Assembly: GCA_965657085.1 (NCBI GenBank)
Contig: CBFHND010000014.1
Location: 1 to 64,000 of the forward strand
DNA: 64,000 bases
Origin: CBFHND01 sp965657085
GTDB taxonomy: Bacteria; Pseudomonadota; Alphaproteobacteria; Rhodobacterales; Rhodobacteraceae
Direction of reading: 5' to 3'
Each line of letters begins with the position of its first letter. Within the stretch, counting starts at the first letter, position 1. The notes below the pieces were generated by a model. The model was given only the letters and a program-made list of their open reading frames with translations, made no database searches and had not been told where the DNA came from. The position numbers and the translations under genes were made by a program. Of this stretch, positions 57,218 to 64,000 are shown in pieces.

Positions 57218-58015
57218 ATGACACAGCAAAAACGTACACCGGCGGAATTACGCAGCATGTTTGGTGCAAATCTGCGGATTCTTGCTCAAAAATTCCCTTC
57301 GATCTCGGAATTGTCTCGGCAATTGGGGGTCAATCGCACGCAATTCAACCGCTACCTTGCGGGCGAAAGCTTCCCGCGTCCGGACGTTCTGGCACGCATG
57401 TGCGACTTCTTCGACGTAGATGCGCGCATCCTGCTGGAGCCGGTCAGCGCAATCCAGACATCGGCGGACCCGATGACCGGCGAAGTGCTGGGCAACTTTC
57501 TGGGCAAGGGCGCGGGCCTCGTGTCCGAGCAGACCTTCCCCAAGGGGTTCTACCGTTTTTCGCGGCGCAGTTTCATCAACCAGAACGAATTCGTCGTAGG
57601 CGTCGTCCGGGTCTTTGACCGCGACGGGTCAACATACGTGCGCGGGTTCGAGGCCAAGGCCGCCATGCGCGCGCAGGGTTTGCCTGTTGACCGTGCCTCG
57701 CGCGAATTTCGGGGCCTGGTGATGCAACAGGAAGAAGGCGTCGCCGCGTTGATCTCGCGCATGAACGCGATGACATGTTCATTCAACTACCTGATGCGCG
57801 AGACCTCGTTCGAGAACAATTACTGGATCGGCTACGTGGCGCGCACAGTGCGGGAAAGCATGTCGGGGGACCGTGTTGTGCGCATGGTCTACGAACATCT
57901 GGGCACCGATTGGCGCAAGGCGCGTGTTGCAGCCAGCAAAGCCGGATACTGCAGCTTCGAAGATCTGCTGCCGTTCCATCAACGGCTTTTGCGCCCCGAC
58001 GACCCCTTCCGCTAA
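57218..58015 (+). CDS. XRE-family transcriptional regulator with sensory C-terminus
   Basis: This 265-residue protein has an N-terminal HTH (SISELSRQLGVNRTQFNRYLAGESFPRPDVLARMCDFFDVD, about residues 28-68). A C-terminal domain of ~180 residues follows and resembles no family I recognise (FLGKGAGLVSEQTFPKGFYRFSRRSFINQNEFVVGVVRVF). The latter may bind a ligand. I chose the ATG at 57218 (MTQQKRTPAELRSMFGANL). A palindrome upstream is its likely operator. The next gene is a Rieske oxygenase, which could be its target. Confidence 0.85.
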   Translation: MTQQKRTPAELRSMFGANLRILAQKFPSISELSRQLGVNRTQFNRYLAGESFPRPDVLARMCDFFDVDARILLEPVSAIQTSADPMTGEVLGNFLGKGAGLVSEQTFPKGFYRFSRRSFINQNEFVVGVVRVFDRDGSTYVRGFEAKAAMRAQGLPVDRASREFRGLVMQQEEGVAALISRMNAMTCSFNYLMRETSFENNYWIGYVARTVRESMSGDRVVRMVYEHLGTDWRKARVAASKAGYCSFEDLLPFHQRLLRPDDPFR

Positions 58016-58124
58016 CGCCTGATTCACCGCGTTCATGTCGCCGTGGGCAAAGCGCTGTCGCTGACGTGCATGCGTGGTCGGTCGCCATGAGGCTAAGGCT
58101 GGAACAGCCCTGCGGAGACCTGCC

Positions 58125-59282
58125 ATGACCCGGACCACCAACCTTGATGCCGTGCGCCAGCCAATCGAACGTGCCAACGGCTTGCCCAACGCCCACTACA
58201 TCGATGCCGATATCTATGCCGAGGAAAAGCATGCGGTGCTGTTCTCGGGTTGGGCGGGACTGGCCGTAGGGGCGGATGTGCCCGAGGTGGGCGATGCCGT
58301 GCCCATCACATTTCTGGGCATGCCGCTTTTGATGGTGCGCGACAAGGCGGGCCAGGTGCGTGTCTTTCAGAACACCTGCCGTCACCGGGGCATGATCCTG
58401 GTCGAGGAACCACGCAAGATCGAAGGGGCCATTCGCTGCCCCTATCACAGCTGGTGCTATTCCACCGATGGCCGTCTGGTCAGCACGCCGCACGTGGGCG
58501 GGCCCGGCCAGAACACCCACGACGGCATTGATCGCGCGCTTTTGGGACTGATCGAAATTCGCAGCCACATCTGGATGGATGTCATCTGGATCAACGTTTC
58601 GGGCGATGCCGCCCCCTTTGAGGAGGCCAACGCCGATCTGTTGGCCCGCTGGGCGGAGTTCGACAAGCCCCTTTACCACGGCGGCGCGGACAGCCGCTTT
58701 GAGCTTGAGGTGAATTGCAACTGGAAGCTGGCGGTCGAGAACTACAGCGAAAGCTATCACCTGCCCTGGGTGCATCCCGGTCTCAACAGCTATTCGCGGC
58801 TTGAGGATCACTACCATATCGAAGCGCCGGACCTCTATTCCGGTCAGGGTACGCTGGTCTATCGACAGCTGACGGGCAAAGACGACGCGCGTTTTCCCGA
58901 TTTCGACGGGCTGTCGGACAAGTGGGACACCGCCGCCGAATACATCACGGCCTTCCCCAACGTGATGCTGGGCGTGCACCGCGACCATACCTTTGCCATC
59001 GTCCTCGTGCCCGAGGGGCCGGAGCGGACGGTCGAGAACATTCACCTCTACTATGCAGCCCCCGGAACCGATCCCGACCTGCGCGCGCGCAACACCGCGC
59101 AGTGGAAGACGGTGTTCGAAGAGGATGTCTTTGTCGTCGAAGGGATGCAGCGCGGCCGCCATGCGCCGAAGTTTGACGGCGGCCGGTTTTCCCCGGCGAT
59201 GGACGGGCCCACACATCTGTTTCACACGTGGGTGGCCCAGCGGCTGCACGATCACCGCAGCACGCAGGTTGCCGCGGAATGA
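58125..59282 (+). CDS. Rieske non-heme iron oxygenase, alpha subunit
   Basis: This 385-residue enzyme has the Rieske cluster motif CRHRGM plus CPYHSWC (residues ~84-108) and the mononuclear iron site in NWKLAVENYSESYHLPWVHPGL. This two-domain pattern matches ring-hydroxylating and N-demethylating oxygenases such as GbcA, stachydrine demethylase and carnitine oxygenase. The substrate cannot be fixed. The reductase or ferredoxin partner is not adjacent. The ATG at 58125 follows GGAG. The next small gene overlaps its stop codon by four bases. Confidence 0.88.
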   Translation: MTRTTNLDAVRQPIERANGLPNAHYIDADIYAEEKHAVLFSGWAGLAVGADVPEVGDAVPITFLGMPLLMVRDKAGQVRVFQNTCRHRGMILVEEPRKIEGAIRCPYHSWCYSTDGRLVSTPHVGGPGQNTHDGIDRALLGLIEIRSHIWMDVIWINVSGDAAPFEEANADLLARWAEFDKPLYHGGADSRFELEVNCNWKLAVENYSESYHLPWVHPGLNSYSRLEDHYHIEAPDLYSGQGTLVYRQLTGKDDARFPDFDGLSDKWDTAAEYITAFPNVMLGVHRDHTFAIVLVPEGPERTVENIHLYYAAPGTDPDLRARNTAQWKTVFEEDVFVVEGMQRGRHAPKFDGGRFSPAMDGPTHLFHTWVAQRLHDHRSTQVAAE

Positions 59283-59494
59283 CCGATCTGGATGCGCGGT
59301 TGCTGGCCGCGCATGAGGCTGGCGACAGATCGACCCTTGTGGCGCTTTATACTGAGGCGGCAGATCAGGCCAAGGATGTGGATGCGGCCTGTTTCTACCT
59401 GACCCATGCCTATGTCTTTGCGCTTGAGCTTGGCGATGTGCGGGCCACTGCCCTGCGCGCGCGGCTTGTGGCCGAGGGGCGCGAGCCGGCCTGA
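59279..59494 (+). CDS. small protein coupled to the Rieske oxygenase
   Basis: This 71-residue protein (MTDLDARLLAAHEAGDRSTL at the start) overlaps the oxygenase stop (ATGA). It is helical with a repeat-like pattern (LVALYTEAADQAKDVDAACFYLTHAYVFALELGD), reminiscent of one TPR or SEL1-type repeat pair. Tight coupling suggests a role tied to the oxygenase, but the function is unknown. It converges on the DUF2189 gene with a 4-bp gap. Confidence 0.8.
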   Translation: MTDLDARLLAAHEAGDRSTLVALYTEAADQAKDVDAACFYLTHAYVFALELGDVRATALRARLVAEGREPA

Positions 59495-59498
59495 GCGC

Positions 59499-60287
59499 TT
59501 ACCCCTCTTTCAGTGCAGCATAAAGGTGCCATGACGCATGGCCCAACCACGGCAGCACCACCAGCACGCCCAGAAACCCCGGCACCAGCGCCAGCAGACA
59601 CACCACCGCAACAAAGAACGCCCAGCTCAGCATCGGCACCGGATGGGCCAGCACCATGCCGATGCTGCGGATCATCGCGGTGACGTAATCCACCTCGCGG
59701 TCCAAAAGAAGCGGCAGACCCAGCACGCAGATCGCGAACAGCAGCAGCGCAAAGGCCCCGCCCACCACCGTGCCAAGTCCCAGCATGGCAAGGCCAGACC
59801 CGCTCAGAAACACTTCGAATGAACTTGAGATGTTGGTCATCGGGGCAAGGCCAAGGAACAGAGCAAAGATCATGTGGCCGATGAAGAACCAAAACAGCAG
59901 CACAACCACCATGATTGCACAGAGCCACGGCACCTGCCGGGCGCGCTCGGCCCAGAGCACGCGCAGGATATCCCCCATGCCCACGGGCGCACCCTGATCC
60001 AGCCTGCGCGACACTTCATAGGTGCCAAGGGCGGCGAAGGGGGCCACCAGCGGAAATCCCATGACCGCAAGGATCAGCCAGAAGGTGTGCCCCGACCACC
60101 AACTGAGCCAGACGATGCCCCATCCGGCCAGCACCGACAGGGCCGCCGTGATCAGGCCAAAGGCAGGCGCGGCGCGAAAGTCCCGCCACCCTGCCCGCAG
60201 GGCATGGCGAAAGTGCTCCGTTTCAGGTGTTTTGAAGTCAGGCGCGCCGGGCGCATAGGCGGGTGTATTTGCAGTTCTGTCGGCCAT
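59499..60287 (-). CDS. DUF2189 membrane protein
   Basis: This 262-residue protein has several membrane helices (AFGLITAALSVLAGWGIVWLS, FWLILAVMGFPLVAPFAALG, AIMVVVLLFWFFIGHMIFAL, AFALLLFAICVLGLPLLL, FFVAVVCLLALVPGFLGVL) and the DUF2189 signature REVDYVTAMIRSIGMVLAHP. The function is unknown, and the family is common in Rhodobacterales. I chose the ATG at 60287 rather than one 36 bp upstream. The amidase gene ends 46 bp upstream. Confidence 0.85.
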   Translation of the reverse strand: MADRTANTPAYAPGAPDFKTPETEHFRHALRAGWRDFRAAPAFGLITAALSVLAGWGIVWLSWWSGHTFWLILAVMGFPLVAPFAALGTYEVSRRLDQGAPVGMGDILRVLWAERARQVPWLCAIMVVVLLFWFFIGHMIFALFLGLAPMTNISSSFEVFLSGSGLAMLGLGTVVGGAFALLLFAICVLGLPLLLDREVDYVTAMIRSIGMVLAHPVPMLSWAFFVAVVCLLALVPGFLGVLVVLPWLGHASWHLYAALKEG

Positions 60288-60332
60288 GACCCCATGGTGC
60301 CGCCCCGGCGGGGGGCGCGTCAAGTGGACCGT

Positions 60333-61748
60333 CTACAGCACCGGCGGGCGGCGCTGCGGCCAATCGGTTGCCCGGTGCCAGCCCTCGGCTGCGCGCAGCA
60401 ACAGCGCATCCGCCCCGCGCCGCCCGATCAGTTGCAGCCCGGCGGGCAAATTGTCCGGCCCGCCAAAGCCCGCAGGTACGTTGACCACCGGCAGACCCAA
60501 GAGGCTGGCCGGGATCACCACTTCCATCCAGCGGTGATAGGTGTCCATGGACCGACCTGCGATCTCGGTCGGATAGGTCTGGGCCACGTCAAAGGGCCAA
60601 AGCTGGGCCGAGGGCAGCACGAGGATGTCGTAGGCCTCGAAGGTTTCGGCGGCCTTGGCGAACCATGCACTGCGCACCACGGACGCGCGGTGCACGTCCA
60701 TAGCACTAAGGTCCAGACCGCGCGCGATCTCCCACGCGGCGCTGTCCTTGAACTGGTCCTGCCTGGCCGGGTCCTGCCAAAGCGGCCCCAACCCTGCCGC
60801 GACCGAGTAGGACCGCAGGGTGATCCACGCCTGCCAAATCTGTGCCGCATCGAACAGCGGGGCAACAGGGTCGACCGTGGCCCCCAGATCGCGCATCTGT
60901 TGCAACGCGGCCTCCGACACTTCGGTGATGCCCGGCGCATAGGGATATGCCCCGCCCCAATCCCCAAGCCACCCGATGCGCAGGCCGTTCAAGCCACCGT
61001 CAAGGTGCTGCGCTGCGGTTGCCTGAACAAGGCCATGCGGCTGGCGCGGGTCCGGCCCCGCCATCGTATCCAGGAGTGCTGCAAGGTCCGCAGGGGTGCG
61101 GGCCATCGGGCCATTGGTGGCCAGCTGATGCAAGAACGTGTCGCCTTGCGGCTCCGAAGGGACCAGCCCCCAAGTCGGGCGCATCCCGTAGACATTGTTC
61201 CACCCTGCCGGGTTGCGCAGGCTGCCCATCATATCGGACCCATCCGCCACGCAGACCATCCCAGTGGCCAGCGCCGCCGCCGCACCGCCCGATGACCCCC
61301 CTGCGGAGCGGTCCAGCGCATAGGGGTTGCGCGTCGCACCATGTACCGGGTTGAAGGTATGGCTGCCCAATCCGAATTCCGGTGTGTTCGTCTTGCCGAT
61401 CACGATGGCGCCCGCCGCCCGCAGGCGCGCCACCATGATATCGTCCTGCGCGGCCACCTGCCCCGCAAACAGCGGCGATCCCATGGAGGTCGGCAGGCCT
61501 TTGGCGTTGGCGAGATCCTTGATGGCGATGGGAATTCCGTGCAGCCAGCCGGTGCGCGGGGACGCATCCGCCGCGCGTGCCTCGGCCATCAGGGCATCGC
61601 CATCGCGCAGGGACACGATGGCATTGACCTTGCCATTCACGGCTGCGATCCGATCCAGCGTCGCCTGCATGAGTTCAGTGGCGCTGATGGCTTTGGATGC
61701 CATTGCCTGTGACACCGCCTGCGCGTTCATGTTCAGAATATCGTTCAT
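60333..61748 (-). CDS. amidase signature-family amidohydrolase
   Basis: This 471-residue enzyme has the Ser-Ser-Lys amidase set: Lys in GIPIAIKDLANAKG, the serine-glycine block DRSAGGSSGGAAAALATGM, and GSDMMGSLRNPAGWNNVYGMRPTWG. It hydrolyses an unknown amide. A conserved later stretch is VNVPAGFGGPDNLPAGLQLIGRRGADALLL. I chose the ATG at 61748 (MNDILNMNAQAVSQAM) over one 18 bp earlier. Confidence 0.88.
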   Translation of the reverse strand: MNDILNMNAQAVSQAMASKAISATELMQATLDRIAAVNGKVNAIVSLRDGDALMAEARAADASPRTGWLHGIPIAIKDLANAKGLPTSMGSPLFAGQVAAQDDIMVARLRAAGAIVIGKTNTPEFGLGSHTFNPVHGATRNPYALDRSAGGSSGGAAAALATGMVCVADGSDMMGSLRNPAGWNNVYGMRPTWGLVPSEPQGDTFLHQLATNGPMARTPADLAALLDTMAGPDPRQPHGLVQATAAQHLDGGLNGLRIGWLGDWGGAYPYAPGITEVSEAALQQMRDLGATVDPVAPLFDAAQIWQAWITLRSYSVAAGLGPLWQDPARQDQFKDSAAWEIARGLDLSAMDVHRASVVRSAWFAKAAETFEAYDILVLPSAQLWPFDVAQTYPTEIAGRSMDTYHRWMEVVIPASLLGLPVVNVPAGFGGPDNLPAGLQLIGRRGADALLLRAAEGWHRATDWPQRRPPVL

Positions 61749-61828
61749 CCGCAGACCGTTGCGCACATCGGGCTGCGGATCAAGGGGGCCGGTTCAGGCG
61801 AAATACGCATACGTTTGGGAACGCGCCC

Positions 61829-62953
61829 CTAGTCGCCCTGCGCCTCGGCGCGGGACTTGCCGCTGACAGCCAGTGCCAGCGTGGCCCCCATGAACCCATC
61901 GAGATCACCGTCGAGAACGCCCTTGGTGTCCGACGTCTCGTGATTGGTGCGCAGATCCTTGACCATCTGGTAGGGCTGCAGCACGTAAGACCGGATCTGG
62001 TTGCCCCAGCCTGCATCGCCCGCGCTCTCATGCGCCTCGTTCACGAGGGCCGACCGCTTGTCCAACTCCATCTGGTAGAGGCGCGATTTCAGCGCTTTCA
62101 TGGCGATGTCGCGGTTCTGGTGCTGGGATTTTTCCGAACTGGTCACAACGATACCTGTCGGATGGTGGGTGATGCGCACGGCGGAATCGGTGGTGTTGAC
62201 GTGCTGACCGCCAGCCCCCGAGGACCGGTAGGTGTCGATGCGGATATCCGAGGGGTTCACCTCGATTTCGATATTGTCGTCAACCACCGGATAGACTTTC
62301 ACAGAAGTGAACGACGTATGGCGCTTGGCCGCGCTGTCGAACGGACTGATCCGCACCAGACGGTGCACGCCGCTTTCCGATTTCAGCCAGCCATAGGCAT
62401 TGTGGCCGCTGATCTTGTAAGTGGCGGATTTGATCCCGGCCTCGTCGCCTGCGGATTCGGACTGCAATTCGACCTTGTAGCCCTTCTTTTCCGCCCAGCG
62501 GACATACATGCGCGCCAACATGCTGGCCCAGTCGCAGCTTTCTGTGCCGCCGGCACCTGCGTTGATCTCAAGGAAGGTGTCGTTGGCATCAGCCTCGCCA
62601 TCGAGAAGCGCTTCAAGCTCTTTCTGTGCTGCCTTTTCCGCCAGCGTCTTCAGGGCCTCTTCGGCGTCGGTGACGACCTCTTGGTCTTCTTCCATCTCGC
62701 CCAGTTCGATGAGTTCGATGTTGTCGGCCAATTCCTGCGAGATGCTGGCGTGGGTATCCATCGCATCCACCAGCATCTGGCGTTCGCGCATCAGCTTTTG
62801 CGCCGCTTCGGGATCGTCCCAGAGGTTCGGGTCCTCGACCCGGGCATTGAATTCCTCAAGCCGGTGCTGCGCGGTTTCCACGTCCAGTCGCTGCGCCAGA
62901 AGCTCAAGCGACTTTTCGATCTCCGTGACGGTGTTCTGAACCTCGGCGCGCAT
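61829..62953 (-). CDS. prfB: peptide chain release factor 2
   Basis: This 374-residue protein has the RF2 stop-codon reading motif SPF in RISPFDSAAKRHTSF and the GGQ motif in SSGAGGQHVNTT, needed for peptide release at UAA and UGA. It is one open frame, without the in-frame UGA and +1 frameshift used by many bacteria to autoregulate RF2. The start at 62953 follows AGGGG. It is downstream of the PBP gene on the same strand, a common alphaproteobacterial order. Confidence 0.95.
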   Translation of the reverse strand: MRAEVQNTVTEIEKSLELLAQRLDVETAQHRLEEFNARVEDPNLWDDPEAAQKLMRERQMLVDAMDTHASISQELADNIELIELGEMEEDQEVVTDAEEALKTLAEKAAQKELEALLDGEADANDTFLEINAGAGGTESCDWASMLARMYVRWAEKKGYKVELQSESAGDEAGIKSATYKISGHNAYGWLKSESGVHRLVRISPFDSAAKRHTSFTSVKVYPVVDDNIEIEVNPSDIRIDTYRSSGAGGQHVNTTDSAVRITHHPTGIVVTSSEKSQHQNRDIAMKALKSRLYQMELDKRSALVNEAHESAGDAGWGNQIRSYVLQPYQMVKDLRTNHETSDTKGVLDGDLDGFMGATLALAVSGKSRAEAQGD

Positions 62954-63055
62954 GGGGAACCCCTATCTGCATGTGGTTGAGGTTGGGTGATAAACCAGCG
63001 CCCCGGCGGCCACAAGATGCAGCACACCGATGGTGCGCCAAGCCCCCGGTGATTG

Positions 63056-64000
63056 TCAGTAAAGCCCACCCGAGCTAAGCGTGCCGAAGTTGGCCTTTGG
63101 TCCTACAACCGCCTTCTTGCTGGTCGAGGTCGTGACCTGCTTGCCGGTGGCCTGACCCACTTCCTCGAACAACGGCAGATCGGCCCCCATGGCAAAGCCG
63201 CCATCGAAGGTGATGCCAAAGATCGGCTGTTCGCCGTCGCGGAAGTATTCGGCCACCACGTTGTCGCCGGTCGCATCATCGCTGAGCCGTGCGCCGGTGA
63301 AACGGTCGATCTTGATGAAGGTTCCGCCCGGGGGCACGTCGAACTGGCCGCCGCCGTATTTCTTGGTCGCTTCCTTCATGAAACGCTGGAACACCGGGCC
63401 GCAGGTGCCACCGCCGGTGGCGCCCTTGCCCATGTTGCGGGGCGTGTCATAGCCGATGTAGCAGCCCGCGACGATGTTGCTGGTGAAGCCCACGAACCAC
63501 ACGTCCTTGCTGTCGTTGGTGGTGCCGGTCTTGCCCGCTGTCGGCACGCCAAGGTTCACCGCCTTGCGCGCGGTGCCGCGGTCCACCACCCCTGTCAACA
63601 TCGAGGTCAGCTGATAGGCGGTGATCGGGTCCATCACCCGCTCGCGGTCCGAAATCACCCGTGGTGCGAGGCCAGGGTCGAGGCTGGCCAACTGGCAATC
63701 CGCGCATTTGCGGCGGTCATGGCGATAGATCGTGCGGCCATAGCGGTCCTGCACCCGGTCCACCAGTGTTGGCTGCACCCGTTCGCCCCCGTTTGCGAAC
63801 ATCGCGTAGGCCGCGACCATCTGGTACAACGTCGTTTCCTCGGACCCCAACGAGTTCGCAAGGAAGCGGCCCATGTTGTCATAGACCCCGAATTTCTCGG
63901 CGTAATCGGCCACCGTGTCCATGCCGACCTCTTCGGCCAGACGGATGGTCATCAGGTTCCGCGATTGTTCGATGCCGGTGCGCAGGGGCGTGGGGCCGTA
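63056..64000 (-). CDS. mrcA: class A penicillin-binding protein 1A, C-terminal part (cut by window edge)
   Basis: The visible 314 residues are the C-terminal part of a PBP1A; the frame runs off the window at 64000. The part from TPLRTGIEQSRNLMTIRLAEEVGM to the C-terminal tail is the transpeptidase domain, with the KTGT motif in AGKTGTTNDSKDVWFVGF and a YRHDRRKC insertion. The glycosyltransferase domain and the active-site serine lie outside the window. It polymerises and cross-links peptidoglycan. The tail after the KTGT motif is long (about 130 residues). Confidence 0.92.
   Translation of the reverse strand, partial: YGPTPLRTGIEQSRNLMTIRLAEEVGMDTVADYAEKFGVYDNMGRFLANSLGSEETTLYQMVAAYAMFANGGERVQPTLVDRVQDRYGRTIYRHDRRKCADCQLASLDPGLAPRVISDRERVMDPITAYQLTSMLTGVVDRGTARKAVNLGVPTAGKTGTTNDSKDVWFVGFTSNIVAGCYIGYDTPRNMGKGATGGGTCGPVFQRFMKEATKKYGGGQFDVPPGGTFIKIDRFTGARLSDDATGDNVVAEYFRDGEQPIFGITFDGGFAMGADLPLFEEVGQATGKQVTTSTSKKAVVGPKANFGTLSSGGLY

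Overview
The window is high-GC, gene-dense chromosomal DNA from an alphaproteobacterium, most probably a marine member of the Rhodobacterales (roseobacter group). The evidence is the gene order bamE / DUF177-rpmF-plsX-fabH-ihfA-merR, the SPOR-nagZ-scpA-scpB cluster, a PIN protein beside an RlmI-like methyltransferase, prfB next to a class A penicillin-binding protein, DksA with a degenerate zinc finger, and an OlsB-type ornithine-lipid enzyme. I see no insertion sequence, prophage, integrase or CRISPR array. The genus cannot be fixed by reading alone.

Layout. 1-9.4 kb: anmK, tyrS, a FemAB-like acyltransferase, an SDR/acetyltransferase pair, an ABC-F ATPase, a secreted RTX protein and olsB. 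9.4-14.8 kb: the envelope and lipid block bamE, DUF177, rpmF, plsX, fabH, ihfA and a MerR-like gene, ending in tRNA-Pro(GGG) with its own promoter and terminator. 14.8-22.8 kb: a dCTP deaminase, then a minus-strand run of scpB, scpA, nagZ, a SPOR protein, argS and dgt, a chromosome segregation and cell-wall housekeeping set. 22.9-26 kb: an IscA/ErpA protein, then the least explained locus. That locus is a 180-residue protein built of eight FSSGS-type repeats, followed by a 356-residue partner of unknown function. Upstream of the pair lie two perfect DnaA boxes and an inverted repeat that recurs at 40.17 kb. 26-34 kb: a flavin monooxygenase, dksA, a MoxR ATPase and CoxE-like vWA protein with genes between them, an orphan acidic protein, and lipoproteins.

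34-43 kb: an M24-fold hydrolase that appears to lack its metal ligands, a cytochrome P450, an M48 protease, a PIN protein, an RNA methyltransferase, a lipoprotein and glnE. 43-46 kb: YbaK, then a DUF2852 gene behind two matching 21-bp palindromes, an RDD protein and the N-degron transferase bpt. 46-53.8 kb: a TRAP transporter (dctP, dctQ and an unusually large dctM) divergent from a Cache-domain histidine kinase and a NarL-type regulator that probably control it, then a small soluble chemoreceptor-like protein. 53.8-56.6 kb: ilvB-ilvN behind a complete transcription attenuator with a Leu-Val-Val-Ile-Val leader peptide. 56.6-64 kb: a small cold-shock-like protein, an XRE regulator with its own palindrome, a Rieske oxygenase with a coupled 71-residue partner, a DUF2189 membrane protein, an amidase, prfB, and the C-terminal part of a class A PBP cut by the window edge.

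Most genes are ordinary core functions. The points worth following up are the FSSGSAP repeat locus with its DnaA boxes, the regulatory palindromes at 25.0, 40.2, 43.9 and 57.1 kb, the ilv attenuator, and several proteins whose catalytic residues have been lost.
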